DNA of 55,077 bases, from NCBI GenBank assembly GCA_964626565.1, contig CAZVFX010000039.1, positions 1 to 55,077 on the forward strand, read 5' to 3'. The notes below the pieces were generated by a model that was not told the origin of the DNA, did not search any database, and saw only the letters and a list, made by a program, of their open reading frames with translations. The translations under genes were made by a program, and so were the position numbers. Each line of letters starts with the position of its first letter. Within the stretch, counting starts at the first letter, position 1. Of this stretch, positions 16,547 to 26,118 are shown piece after piece. The DNA is from CAZVFX01 sp964626565 (GTDB lineage Bacteria > Myxococcota_A > UBA9042 > CAIXZC01).

Positions 16547-17938
16547 CTATTGATCCACCGGAACGATGTTGATTTCGATACAGCCGGTGGGACCTGAAGC
16601 TCCTGCATCACTCGTGGCCAGCGCGTAAACGCCCGCGGCTCCGCCGGCCACCACAACGCCGACGCCTACCCAGAACCACCACTTGTCAAAGATGGTGTCC
16701 TTGTCTTTTCCCTTGAGGTCGACCTTGGGGAAGACCGGGTTGTCCGGATCGAAGACCGTGGCGGTCTGCTGTGCGGTTATGCCGGCCTTCTGGAGAATTA
16801 CCGGGTCGATGGGCGGGCCGCCAAGGCCCTCGGTCTTCTTGCTCAGTTCGTAAAAGGACTCGAACAATCCGGACAGGAACTCACGTACTCCGGCCAGGAA
16901 GCTGGCGTCACGAGCCAGGGAGCGCTTCACAGGAAAGACCGTGTTGTCGCCCTTGATGTGGAAGCCCTTCAACTCGAAGGTCTCCCCCACTACCGACGTC
17001 TCCAGGGCCAGAAGCTCATCTGCCCCCAGGAATTGCTTAAGGTTCGCCAACGATTCGGAAGCCACCTCCGCATTCTTCTTCATCACTTTGGCTACCGCAA
17101 CCAGGCGCTGGTCGAACACCGCCTTTTCGGCAATGGGCTTCAACGGGATGGTCACCGTGTTTTCGTCTCCGGGTTTCACCAGGACGAATCCGGCCCACTG
17201 CTCATGCCCATCCATAACCGCCTTGACCAGGTGCTGTCCGCTGGTGAGGTTGGTGATGGTGGCTGGGGATTGCATCGGCTCTCGCGAATCAACCACCACA
17301 ACCGCATTCTCAGGCGTGGTGTTGATGACGAGGCGGGCGCTGGGGCGCCGCTCCAGGTCGGCGGATACGCTGGTGTATAGTTTCAGCGCTTCCACGCTGT
17401 ACGCATATTCCAGGTTGTTCTGCTCCTTCCATAAGAGCAGGCTGATCTCCAGCGCTGACCGGGCCTCGGCCATGTTGCCCGACAGCACCTGGCCAACCCC
17501 GTAGGCCTTGTAAAACAGCGCAACAGTGCGGATCGGGACGATAGGGAGGAGCTGCTCCAACAACGGCTTGGCCCTGATCAGCTTGGCCATCGCTTCCTGG
17601 ACCCGTTTGCCGTTGAGATCGATGTACGCATCGCCGATCTGCTTCTCCAAATCGGGCAGAGCAGACGAATTGGCCACCGGCGCCGGGGCTACCAGTTCGG
17701 ATCCGGTGAGCCCGGTAAGTCCGTCTCTGAGCACTCGCCCCATCAACAGTGCGGCCTTGCCCTCGGAGTCCGAGGAGGGGAGCACGAAGATGGCAACTCG
17801 CTTGGTGGGCTGCTCTTCCTGGGCCAGGGCTACCGGGAAGCAGATGGAGAAGCGGATCGCCTCCATCGCCAGGTAGGTGGCCAGGGTCAACCCCGCGGTG
17901 TGCGTCAACCACTTTTTCTTGCTTTTATTTCTCGCCAT
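16547..17938 (-). CDS. PEGA-domain exported protein with C-terminal membrane anchor
   Basis: 463 aa. The N-terminus (ARNKSKKKW, then a hydrophobic stretch ending PVALAQ) is a signal peptide or anchor. Residues ~45-205 form an all-helical region that looks TPR-like (ALFYKAYGVGQVLSGNMAEARSALEISLLLW). A PEGA-like beta domain follows (RLVINTTPENAVVVVDSREPMQSPATITNLTSG). Near the end WWFWVGVGVVVAGGAAGVYAL is a transmembrane helix. PEGA domains are surface/periplasmic modules of unknown partner. Start 17938 has GGAG 6 nt upstream. It follows the Kelch lipoprotein gene by 11 nt and is probably in the same operon. Confidence 0.75.
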   Translation of the reverse strand: MARNKSKKKWLTHTAGLTLATYLAMEAIRFSICFPVALAQEEQPTKRVAIFVLPSSDSEGKAALLMGRVLRDGLTGLTGSELVAPAPVANSSALPDLEKQIGDAYIDLNGKRVQEAMAKLIRAKPLLEQLLPIVPIRTVALFYKAYGVGQVLSGNMAEARSALEISLLLWKEQNNLEYAYSVEALKLYTSVSADLERRPSARLVINTTPENAVVVVDSREPMQSPATITNLTSGQHLVKAVMDGHEQWAGFVLVKPGDENTVTIPLKPIAEKAVFDQRLVAVAKVMKKNAEVASESLANLKQFLGADELLALETSVVGETFELKGFHIKGDNTVFPVKRSLARDASFLAGVREFLSGLFESFYELSKKTEGLGGPPIDPVILQKAGITAQQTATVFDPDNPVFPKVDLKGKDKDTIFDKWWFWVGVGVVVAGGAAGVYALATSDAGASGPTGCIEINIVPVDQ

Positions 17939-17949
17939 GAAAATCTCCG

Positions 17950-19710
17950 TTACTCCTGATAGCAGCACGTATCCCACAGCCCCTCGGGGCAGATGGAGGA
18001 GGGGCAGTAAACTTCGGCCACCAGCGGTACGCTGTCGTTCTGGAATTCGAGTCCCAGGTGCGGCTGGTCAATGCCGCCGGCCATGAAGATGCAGTCGTTG
18101 CTGAGCGCAGCGGTACCCATGGCCGCCCGCGGCAGGCCCTGGGCGTCAATGGGCGGGAGGCTCAACTCCTCGGTGCCCAGGTCGTAAAATCGCATGTCGT
18201 TGATGGCGCCGCCGGCAAACACCGTCTCTTCGGCCTCCAGCATCGACGAGAAACCGCCGAAAACAACGACGTGATTCTGGTCGTATGTCGTAGTCGAGTG
18301 GAAGTAGCGCCCTTCCCCGAGACCGTCCACCGACGTGACCCCGATCTTCTGGTCGCCCAACACCTTCACCAGGTAAGCATCCGCCGCGGAAGGAACCTTC
18401 AGCTTGTTACTCGAAAACGGGACGCCGCCAACAAGGAGGAAGTTGCGATCCTTGAGCGGGGTCATGGTATGAAAATAAGGCCGCTTCTTGTAGCTGCCCG
18501 AATCGAGCCAGGTTACTTCCTTGAACGCACCGAAGTTGCCGTCCATCTGCCCCGACGATTCCTGGTAAATCTCAGCTAACGGGCCGTCGGGCGAACCGCC
18601 CCAGAACAGGTGATAGGCCAACTTGTCCTTCACTTCCATCAGCACGCCGGTATGGCCGGCTCGCAAGCCCTTCATGGTCAGCGCACCGTAGCTGTTCATG
18701 AAACCGCCGGTGTAGTTTTCACTTTGCGGTCGGTACAGCTCCGCAATGCGATAGTCAGCGTCGGTTTCCGTCGAAGTTCCGCAGGACGGCCAATAGCCGC
18801 CGCCAGTAACCAGCACCGTGCCGTCAGCATTGAGCACTGCCACCGGGAAGACACGGCGAACCTGCATCACCAACTCGTGACCTTCGTCAGGCCAGTTATC
18901 AGCTTCCCACTCCAGGAACTTCATGCTGCTCGGGTCGAACAGCTCGTAGGTCAGCCCCACGTCTCCCGCCTTCTCCTTCAGCCAGTACCAGGGAAAGCAG
19001 GTGTTGTCCTTCTCCATAAATACCCGGTCTGAACCGCCCACCAGCAACACCAGCTTGCTCTTGGGGAGGTACACCGCGGCGTGGGCGCCTCTGCCCTTGT
19101 TCATCAGGTTCGCCGACTGGGTCAACGTACCGTCGTCCGGATTGAACACAAAACCCTGGTCCGACGAGTTGCCCATCTCGAAACGCCCGCTCTCCTCGGT
19201 CGTCTTGGTGAAACCGCCCGCGACGAATACACGCCCGTCAGGAAGCGGCGTCACCGTGTGGAACATACGGTTGGCCGCTCCGCCGGGGGTGTCGACGCAG
19301 GAGAAGTCGGCGTACTTCATCCGCGTCACGAACGCCTTGGTGGTCTCGTTCTTCGAAACCACAAGACCCGTCGCCTTGGCGAACGAAACAGGCTGATTGC
19401 CCGAGCCGAATCCCAGCATGGTCAGTTCCAGATCAGAACTCTCGGGAATGCCGCACAGCTTCAGGATTAGCGACTCCACGCCGAACTCGTCGGAAGCCGC
19501 TTCCTCGGCCTGGGCCATGGAATTGTCCATGACCTTCACGCAATAGCGATTGATCTTGTCCGCGGCCTCAGGCGACGAGCAGGAGTTGTCCAGCGCCATC
19601 ATCTTGATAGCCAGAGAATTCTCCTGTTCCTCGTCCCGGACGTCGCCGCAGCCGACGGCGAGGGCCAGAGAGAGAACACAGATGAGCGAAGTACTTGTTA
19701 CGGTCCTCAT
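17950..19710 (-). CDS. Kelch-like beta-propeller lipoprotein
   Basis: 586 aa. The lipobox LAVGC near residue 20 marks a lipoprotein, followed by Gly-Asp. The body has repeated Kelch-type strands: HTVTPLPDGRVFVAGG, VLLVGG, VLNADGTVLVTGGG, HTMTPLKDRNFLLVGG, HVVVFGG and DCIFMAGG, about six blades. Cysteines are paired near both ends (NSCSS...RYC; VYCPSSIC...CCYQE), which fits an extracytoplasmic location. No galactose-oxidase copper ligands could be assigned. ATG 19710 is preferred to an upstream TTG because GGAG lies 7 nt before it. It has its own promoter and heads a two-gene operon with the PEGA protein. Confidence 0.78.
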   Translation of the reverse strand: MRTVTSTSLICVLSLALAVGCGDVRDEEQENSLAIKMMALDNSCSSPEAADKINRYCVKVMDNSMAQAEEAASDEFGVESLILKLCGIPESSDLELTMLGFGSGNQPVSFAKATGLVVSKNETTKAFVTRMKYADFSCVDTPGGAANRMFHTVTPLPDGRVFVAGGFTKTTEESGRFEMGNSSDQGFVFNPDDGTLTQSANLMNKGRGAHAAVYLPKSKLVLLVGGSDRVFMEKDNTCFPWYWLKEKAGDVGLTYELFDPSSMKFLEWEADNWPDEGHELVMQVRRVFPVAVLNADGTVLVTGGGYWPSCGTSTETDADYRIAELYRPQSENYTGGFMNSYGALTMKGLRAGHTGVLMEVKDKLAYHLFWGGSPDGPLAEIYQESSGQMDGNFGAFKEVTWLDSGSYKKRPYFHTMTPLKDRNFLLVGGVPFSSNKLKVPSAADAYLVKVLGDQKIGVTSVDGLGEGRYFHSTTTYDQNHVVVFGGFSSMLEAEETVFAGGAINDMRFYDLGTEELSLPPIDAQGLPRAAMGTAALSNDCIFMAGGIDQPHLGLEFQNDSVPLVAEVYCPSSICPEGLWDTCCYQE

Positions 19711-19737
19711 TGCCAATCTCCACAATCATTTCACGCG

Positions 19738-19766
19738 ACAATATCCTACTACGAAATATTGGTCAA
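19738..19766 (-). promoter_or_regulatory. Promoter of the Kelch/PEGA gene pair
   Basis: Minus strand: TTGACC (19766-19761), 17 nt, TATTGT (19743-19738), between the CTDC lipoprotein gene and the Kelch gene. The predicted start near 19731 leaves a leader of about 20 nt. Confidence 0.6.
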
Positions 19767-19811
19767 CACTTTCGCCCACGCACAACTATATCGGCAGTTA
19801 ATAGGTTGGAA

Positions 19812-22289
19812 CTACTCGATGCCTGTCAGACCCGCAGCAATCCCTTCGAACTTGATCGCGATGGAGGCTGCGTCCGGCGAACCGTTGCCGTCGGTATCGA
19901 TGTCGTTGACCACCAACCCCTGAATGAGCTGAACGATCATGTCCTTGGGAAGGGGGAGCCCCTCGTCGGGAAGGGCATCGATAGCGGCGAGGAAGGACTC
20001 CTTGGGGATTGCCCCTCCGATTATGCCGGAAATAGAGGTCACGAGCCCCTGTTGAACAGTGACGTCCGCGTGGATCGTGGCGTTGTAGAGCGAAATACTC
20101 AAAACCGTTTCCGCAGATAGCGGGATCTGCCAGGGGAATTCGTAATCAGCACCCCCCGCAACCAGTTGGCCCTGGAAGATCGACGCGTTGTCAAATAGCA
20201 CCGACGGCGCACACGTGTCGGAGTTGAACGTGCCTTCCTTGGCCTCGAAACCGCAGTAGCCGGCCACGAAATCGCACTGCTCAAAACCGGGAGCCAACTC
20301 CCCGACGAATGCAGCCAGGGAGTAGATGCTGCCGTTGACCTGGATGTCGTGATGCTCAAGCAACAGGTGCACGTCGCCCTTGTTCAGCGAGTCCGCCAGC
20401 GCGCTGTTGGCCAACCCGCCGATCCCGGCCATGGAATTGTCCGGCGAACCATCGCCGTTGAGGTCCAACGCATTGCCCTCGCTGGCGTCGGTGGATATCG
20501 CCATCTCGGTGAGCCGGTTCACCGCATCGGAGAACTCGTAGTCGCAGGAAACGCAAATCACCTCCCCCGCAACACAAGCGCCGCCGTCGCACTGTTCCCC
20601 TGCAGTGCACTCGTCGCCATCGTCACAAGGCTGGCTGTTGAACAGGTTCTGGCAACCCACCGCCGGGTCGCAATAGTCGTTGGTACATTCATTGCCGTCG
20701 TTGCACTCCTTCGGCACTCCCTCACACTGTCCCTCGACACACTGATCTCCGCCCGTGCACAGATCGAAATCCTCACACTGCGCATCGTTGAACTGGTTGA
20801 GACATCCGGATTCCGGATCGCAGACATCGTCGGTACACGGATTGTAGTCGTTGCAGTTCAGCTTGGTGCCGACGCACTTGCCCTCGTCGCACCAATCGTT
20901 CAGCGTGCAGACGCTGGCATCGTCGCACGCGGCGTTGACCGGGTTGTGGATGCAGCCGATGGTCTCGAGACAGAAGTCATCGGTGCACGGGTTGTCATCA
21001 TCGCAGTCCACCGGTTGACCCTGGCACAATCCTTCGCTGCATGAGTCGTTTTCGGTGCAAGCGTTCTGGTCGGTGCACGCGCCTTCGTTGGGCAGGTAGA
21101 CGCAAGCCCCGGTGTCCACGTTGCAGCCGTCAACCGTGCATGGGTCGCCGTCGGCGCAGAAGTTGATGTCGGTCCCCTTGATGCAGCACTCGTAGTCGTT
21201 GAGCGGATAGATACACCCCACATCCGGGTCACAAACATCATCGGTGCAGCTGTTGAAATCCTGGCAGACCACCGTGTCCGCGCCGGGCACGCATACCCCC
21301 AACCAACACGCGTCTCCGACGGTACAGGCGTTGCCGTCGTCGCACTCGGCGTCGTCCAGTTGGGCGTAAATACACCCTTTTCCCTCCTGGCAGAATTCCG
21401 CGGTGCAGGGGTTTAGATCATCACATCCCGGCGCCGGTCCGCCCAGGCACTCCCCGTCCTTGCAGAAGTCGTTGGCGGTGCACGGGTCCAGATCGTCGCA
21501 CGGCTCGTTGGCGGGCCAGTGCTCGCAGCCTAAGTCATGGTCGCAAATATCCCAGGTGCAGGGGTTGCCGTCGTCGCAGACTGTTGTGTCGCCCACGCAT
21601 TCGCCGTCGAAACAGTGATCGTCGGCCGTGCAGGCATCCCCGTCGCTGCACGGGGCGAACTGCTCCTCGGACCAGGCGTGCGCGTTCTTGCCAGGGGTGC
21701 AGAACAGGCACTGGTTTGATTCCTTGGTGTCCCCCGACTTGGCGCACACTCCATTAATGAGACACTTGCCGACAATCAAGGTGTATTTGCAGTTGCCCAG
21801 CCCATCGCAGGTGTCCAGCGTGCACGGTCTCAGGTCGTCGCAAGCGTACGGTGTTCCGGTGCAAACGGTCTCCACGCAGCTATCATCGAAAGTGCAGGGG
21901 TTCAGATCGTCGCAGGGAATCCCTTCCTCGCAGGGCGGAACGTAGATCTCTTCCAGCACCTCAACGACATCCTCGGCGTCGGCGCCGTCCGTCTCCTCTG
22001 TCCAGGTGTCGTTCAGGTCCGGCAGTGTCGTCTCGACGGTGTCAGCGATTTCCGGGACGGTGTCCACCTGATCGGGCAGAATCTCGACCCCCTGTTCTTC
22101 CGACTGCGTGTCGAGCCCCCGGTCAGCCCGCGTGTCGGGGATGTCCACCAGCGGCACCTGTTCGGCGCCGAAGTCCTGCACATCCGCGGGCGCAGTCGCG
22201 GGCGTTGAGCAGCTCGTCAGCATCAGCACCCCGAGAGCGAGCGAGGGGCCTGCCCGGCACCACATCGGTCTGTGTCCCTTCCTACTCAT
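19812..22289 (-). CDS. CTDC-repeat Cys-rich lipoprotein (second of pair)
   Basis: 825 aa. A lipobox (LMLTSC) near residue 27 is followed by an Asp/Glu/Thr-rich linker of about 85 residues. Then come 16 Dictyostelium-type CTDC repeats (CDDGNPCTxDxC) that tend to alternate between a short form (CTxDxC) and a long form with one more residue (CTxxDxC). The C-terminal ~230 residues leave the repeat pattern and contain LDLNGDGSPDN and DTDGNGSPD, both Ca-binding-like Asp loops. ATG 22289 overlaps the upstream gene's stop by 8 nt, so the two lipoproteins are translated together. Probably a rigid, disulfide-bonded surface stalk; function unknown. Confidence 0.85.
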   Translation of the reverse strand: MSRKGHRPMWCRAGPSLALGVLMLTSCSTPATAPADVQDFGAEQVPLVDIPDTRADRGLDTQSEEQGVEILPDQVDTVPEIADTVETTLPDLNDTWTEETDGADAEDVVEVLEEIYVPPCEEGIPCDDLNPCTFDDSCVETVCTGTPYACDDLRPCTLDTCDGLGNCKYTLIVGKCLINGVCAKSGDTKESNQCLFCTPGKNAHAWSEEQFAPCSDGDACTADDHCFDGECVGDTTVCDDGNPCTWDICDHDLGCEHWPANEPCDDLDPCTANDFCKDGECLGGPAPGCDDLNPCTAEFCQEGKGCIYAQLDDAECDDGNACTVGDACWLGVCVPGADTVVCQDFNSCTDDVCDPDVGCIYPLNDYECCIKGTDINFCADGDPCTVDGCNVDTGACVYLPNEGACTDQNACTENDSCSEGLCQGQPVDCDDDNPCTDDFCLETIGCIHNPVNAACDDASVCTLNDWCDEGKCVGTKLNCNDYNPCTDDVCDPESGCLNQFNDAQCEDFDLCTGGDQCVEGQCEGVPKECNDGNECTNDYCDPAVGCQNLFNSQPCDDGDECTAGEQCDGGACVAGEVICVSCDYEFSDAVNRLTEMAISTDASEGNALDLNGDGSPDNSMAGIGGLANSALADSLNKGDVHLLLEHHDIQVNGSIYSLAAFVGELAPGFEQCDFVAGYCGFEAKEGTFNSDTCAPSVLFDNASIFQGQLVAGGADYEFPWQIPLSAETVLSISLYNATIHADVTVQQGLVTSISGIIGGAIPKESFLAAIDALPDEGLPLPKDMIVQLIQGLVVNDIDTDGNGSPDAASIAIKFEGIAAGLTGIE

Positions 22290-25200
22290 GCACAGTCCCC
22301 GAAATTGTCGTATATCCCTTGTCCCGGTACGTCGTCTTCGGCGTCATGTCCAAAGTCGTTCCCTCCGGCACATCAGGAACCATGGCGCCGACGTCGATGG
22401 AGGGCAGCGGAATGCTGGCCAGGGAGTCACCGGTGATCTGCTCCAGGAACACCGGGAGGACGTGCTGTTTTACCAGCAGCCTCAGGCCGTCTTCCGAACC
22501 CACCAGGTTCTCACTCACCGTAGCCAACTCCAGTTTTACCGATTTCACGTCGGTAACTCCCATCTCCAGTTGGGTCAGGGGGCCGTCCGAGGTAACGCCG
22601 ATTTCGATCTCGGCTTCGAATGCCACGTACATGGTCACCTCCACCGGCATGCCCCACATGCTCATGGCCGCGGCAATCTCCATGTCGCCCATCTGCATGA
22701 GCACCTCATCGCCGGAAGGGCAGTCGGTGATCACCGGCGGCAACAGCGCAGTGGCCACCATCTCCATATCTTCGATGCCGTACTCCTCGAACGAGCCGCC
22801 GCCCAGAGTTCCGGCGTCCAGCGGAATGGTGAGCAGACCGGCCCACCACATGGCGTAGGGAATCTGGTTGAGGAAGTTGTCGAACAGCCCCATCTCGATT
22901 TCATTCATCATCCAGAACTGGAAAGGGCCTTCATCAGTGAGGCAGCCGCCGCGATGGATAGAGCCCGGGGAAGGCAGATCCACACCCTTGGGGGCCACTA
23001 CCGCGGCCTTCAGCCCGATGATGCCGCCCTGGGGTGTGAATTCCAGGGTGGACACACTCGAGGTCATGGAGAGAGTCACAGGGTCGCCGTCCCCTATCAT
23101 GGGCGGGACCTCAAATTCCGTGTCGAAAGCCAGGTCCTGAAGCGCGCTCTCGATCGCAGGCGGGATGCTGTCCTTCATGGCATCCTCGATCTGGTCCTCC
23201 AGCATCCCCGCAAAGGTGCCCTCAAAGAAGTCCACCAGCCAGTTGAGCAGGAACCCCAGCACACCGTCCAGGTCGATGTCCAGCCCGTTGACATCGCTGG
23301 ACATGTTCTGGATCACTGCGGAGACGTTGCCCGCACCATCCACAGACAGATAGGCGTCCATGGACACCACCATGGAGTCTACGTCGATATCTCCCGAAGC
23401 GTCAGGGAGGTACCACTTCTTGCTGTCCGCCTTGATCTTGGTGTGGATGTTGGGAATAGTGGCCACCAGTTGCAACCCGCCGGCCATGCAGTTGATGTCC
23501 AGTGACGGGGTGCCGTAGGTGACTCCGTTGCTCTTGATCTCGTACTGCCCGTTCTCATAGAGGGGCGACGGCAGCGACGAGTTGATATCGATGCCGCTGA
23601 GGAAGTAGGTGAAGAAGGTTGCGAAATCGTTGGGATCCGGGTTGTCATCGTCCCACACCGAACAACCCAGGTAGACCATCACGCCGTCCGGGATCATGGA
23701 AACCGCGGGGTTGGTGTCGTTCATGGGCGTATAGCCGGTGCTCATGAGGAAGGTCTGGACCACCTTGTCGTGACCGTCGAACTGGTCGAAAACCTCCGCC
23801 TCGATGATGTTGAGCCCCTGGGCCGCGGGGTAGGCAAAGGAGAAAGCGTCGTCTACGACCTGAACCTCCTCATCATTGATGGTCACCCACGCGATGGGCG
23901 CGGCGTTGTGGATCACGTGACCCGTTACGTTAATGGTAAACGGCGGGCCCGTGAGTTGGGCGGCGCGCAGGGGAGAGTCGATGATTATCTGAGGCTGGCA
24001 GTAGGCCGAGACGATGACCGAATACTGGCACCCCTGCCACGGGTCGCAACTGTCAATGGTGCACTGATTGTCATCATCGCAGTTCACCCACGAGCCGACG
24101 CAAAGGCCTTCCGTGCAAGAGTCACCTTCAGTGCACAGGTTGAGGTCGTCACACAAAGCCTCGATGTTTTCGTGCAGGCAGCCTAGCACCGGGTCGCACC
24201 AGTCTGCGGTGCAAACGTTACCGTCATCGCAGCCCAGAATCTCGTCCCCCGGCGCACACGCCCCGGCGAGGCACTCATCGCCAAGGGTGCACAAGTCCCC
24301 GTCGTTGCAGGGGCTGCCGTCAAGAGGCGTCATTATGCAACCCATCTCCGGGTCGCAGTAGCCGGTTGCGCACGGATTCTCATCAAAACACTCCTTTTCC
24401 AGCATCCCGGGAGTGCACGCACCTTCCACGCACTGATCACCAATGGTGCAGGCATTGTCGTCGTCACAGGGGTTGGAGTTAAATGTGTTGGAGCAGCCAA
24501 ACTCTCCCACGCACTCGTCATCGGTGCAGAAGTTCCCGTCGTTACACGTTTTCTCGAAATCGAAGATGCACTCTCCGTCCTGGCAGTGGTCGCCGAAAGT
24601 GCACGCATCGAGATCGTTGCACGCCGCGTTGATGGCAAGGTACTGGCACCCCTGCCCCGGCAGACACCACTCCGAAGTGCAACTGTTGGCATCGTCGCAA
24701 TCGTTGAGCTCAGGGCCCTTCTTGCACACCCCTCCGGTGCACTTGTCCCCGAGGGTGCACGGGTCGTTGTCGTCGCACGGCAATGCGTTGTTGACGTATT
24801 TGCACCCGACAAAGGGAGAGCAACTGTCGTCAGTACATTCATTGCCATCCTCACAAATGGCGTCCTCTCCCGGCATGCACAGCCCCGCAGTGCAGTAGTC
24901 GTTCACAGTACAAAGGTTGCCGTCTTCGCACGCATTTTCGGTGGGAATGAACACGCATCCCGTGGCCGGATCACACGAGTCGTCAGTACAGGAGTTGAAA
25001 TCGTCGCACACTCGTAACTTGTCGCCCGATTCGCACTCGCCGCCCAGGCAGTAGTCCCCCAGGGAGCAAAGATCGCCATCATCGCAGGCTACATTGTTCA
25101 AAGGGAGGAAAACACAGTCGCCGAAGTTGCACAAATCCTCAGTGCACGGATTCTCGTCGTCGCATGTGACCACCGCTCCCTGGCACACGCCGTTGTCGCA

Positions 25201-25854
25201 GCCGTCCCCCTCAGAGCACGAGTTCCCGTCGTCACAATCGTTGGTGTCGTCCGCAGACCAGGTGTAGATCTTGTACGCGGTGATGCACTCCATGCACGGG
25301 TTGGTAGGGTTGGATTCGCCCTCAATGTAACAGGTGCCCGCGACGAAGCACCACCCCGGCTTCATGTCGTTGTTGCACTCGCCGTCCGTGCACAGGTCAA
25401 AGGTGCACTCCAAACCGTCTTCACAATCCAGCGGGTCGCCCACACACACCGCACCATCTCCGGTCCCCAGGCACTCGTCGTTGTCGGTGCACGGATCCCC
25501 GTCGTCGCAAGGTTGCCCCGGCTCGCAGAGCAGAACCACCTCGACTTCGACCTCCTTGATTTCCGTGAGGGTGGGGACGTCTGGTGCGATTTCCACAATA
25601 TCGGGTGCGGCGTCCGCCAGGTCGGGCAACTCCAGCGGGATATCTTCCCCTGTATCGATACGCGGCTCCTCAGCAGTCCACTCGTCGTCTTCCAGAACGT
25701 CAAGAGCAGCATCTCCGCCCGCATCCATAACGCCCAGGTCAACAAGATCCGGTGTGCCCCGCAAATCCTCCCCCCCCGGCTTCGAACCGGAAGAACAGGA
25801 GAGCCCCGACATCAGGACGCCGAAACAAACGAGTCTCAGTAGCCGCTCAGCCAC
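22282..25854 (-). CDS. CTDC-repeat Cys-rich lipoprotein with large C-terminal domain
   Basis: 1190 aa. MAERLLRLVCFGVLMSGLSC is a lipoprotein signal ending at the lipobox Cys. An acidic linker is followed by 18 CTDC repeats (to about residue 610), then a ~570-residue domain almost without cysteines. That domain begins with a beta-rich part (INVTGHVIHNAAPIAWVTI, bacterial-Ig-like). It continues with long amphipathic segments such as LLNWLVDFFEGTFAGMLEDQ and ends LPSIDVGAMVPDVPEG; I tentatively compare this with lipid-binding TULIP folds. GTG 25854 is chosen because GGAGG is 6 nt upstream; further GTGs at 25857 and 25872 are possible. Confidence 0.82.
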   Translation of the reverse strand: MAERLLRLVCFGVLMSGLSCSSGSKPGGEDLRGTPDLVDLGVMDAGGDAALDVLEDDEWTAEEPRIDTGEDIPLELPDLADAAPDIVEIAPDVPTLTEIKEVEVEVVLLCEPGQPCDDGDPCTDNDECLGTGDGAVCVGDPLDCEDGLECTFDLCTDGECNNDMKPGWCFVAGTCYIEGESNPTNPCMECITAYKIYTWSADDTNDCDDGNSCSEGDGCDNGVCQGAVVTCDDENPCTEDLCNFGDCVFLPLNNVACDDGDLCSLGDYCLGGECESGDKLRVCDDFNSCTDDSCDPATGCVFIPTENACEDGNLCTVNDYCTAGLCMPGEDAICEDGNECTDDSCSPFVGCKYVNNALPCDDNDPCTLGDKCTGGVCKKGPELNDCDDANSCTSEWCLPGQGCQYLAINAACNDLDACTFGDHCQDGECIFDFEKTCNDGNFCTDDECVGEFGCSNTFNSNPCDDDNACTIGDQCVEGACTPGMLEKECFDENPCATGYCDPEMGCIMTPLDGSPCNDGDLCTLGDECLAGACAPGDEILGCDDGNVCTADWCDPVLGCLHENIEALCDDLNLCTEGDSCTEGLCVGSWVNCDDDNQCTIDSCDPWQGCQYSVIVSAYCQPQIIIDSPLRAAQLTGPPFTINVTGHVIHNAAPIAWVTINDEEVQVVDDAFSFAYPAAQGLNIIEAEVFDQFDGHDKVVQTFLMSTGYTPMNDTNPAVSMIPDGVMVYLGCSVWDDDNPDPNDFATFFTYFLSGIDINSSLPSPLYENGQYEIKSNGVTYGTPSLDINCMAGGLQLVATIPNIHTKIKADSKKWYLPDASGDIDVDSMVVSMDAYLSVDGAGNVSAVIQNMSSDVNGLDIDLDGVLGFLLNWLVDFFEGTFAGMLEDQIEDAMKDSIPPAIESALQDLAFDTEFEVPPMIGDGDPVTLSMTSSVSTLEFTPQGGIIGLKAAVVAPKGVDLPSPGSIHRGGCLTDEGPFQFWMMNEIEMGLFDNFLNQIPYAMWWAGLLTIPLDAGTLGGGSFEEYGIEDMEMVATALLPPVITDCPSGDEVLMQMGDMEIAAAMSMWGMPVEVTMYVAFEAEIEIGVTSDGPLTQLEMGVTDVKSVKLELATVSENLVGSEDGLRLLVKQHVLPVFLEQITGDSLASIPLPSIDVGAMVPDVPEGTTLDMTPKTTYRDKGYTTISGTVHE

Positions 25855-25878
25855 CACATACCTCCATATCACCGCAGC

Positions 25879-25887
25879 AGTATACCA
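25879..25887 (-). promoter_or_regulatory. Extended -10 promoter candidate for the CTDC lipoprotein pair
   Basis: On the minus strand TGGTATACT is a TGn extended -10 element. No good -35 lies at 16-18 nt, as is common for extended -10 promoters. The start would be near 25872, about 18 nt before GTG 25854. Confidence 0.35.
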
Positions 25888-25929
25888 GAGATACCCCCGC
25901 CCGAAAACTCAACGATGCCCCCGCCCCCA

Positions 25930-25961
25930 ATAAAAGCAAATATAAAAGGGTCTGACCCCCC
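25930..25961 (+). repeat. Left arm of 32-bp perfect inverted repeat
   Basis: It reads ATAAAAGCAAATATAAAAGG followed by GTCTGACCCCCC, and is the exact reverse complement of 26119-26150. Its GGTCTGACCCCCC end is the complement of the GGGGGGTCAGACC motif that also occurs at 55023-55035. Confidence 0.9.
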
Positions 25962-26118
25962 CCCCCCCCCCCCCCCGCCCGGGCGCCGCCCGCCCCGCCG
26001 GCCGCGGCGNNNNNNNNNNCCCCCCCCCCCCCCCCCCCGGGGGCGGGGGGGGGGGCCCGCCCGTCGTCGACGGGATGTCGCCCCAGGCTGGGCCGGGATG
26101 CCGCCCGAGGGCGGGCGA

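Noticed and set aside
17950..19710. Galactose oxidase
   Set aside because: Only Kelch strands match; no copper ligands or Tyr-Cys pair could be assigned.
25961..26055. Poly-C and poly-G tracts as a real phase-variable homopolymer
   Set aside because: They abut Ns inside a hairpin-prone region and vary without coding context, so an assembly artefact is more likely.
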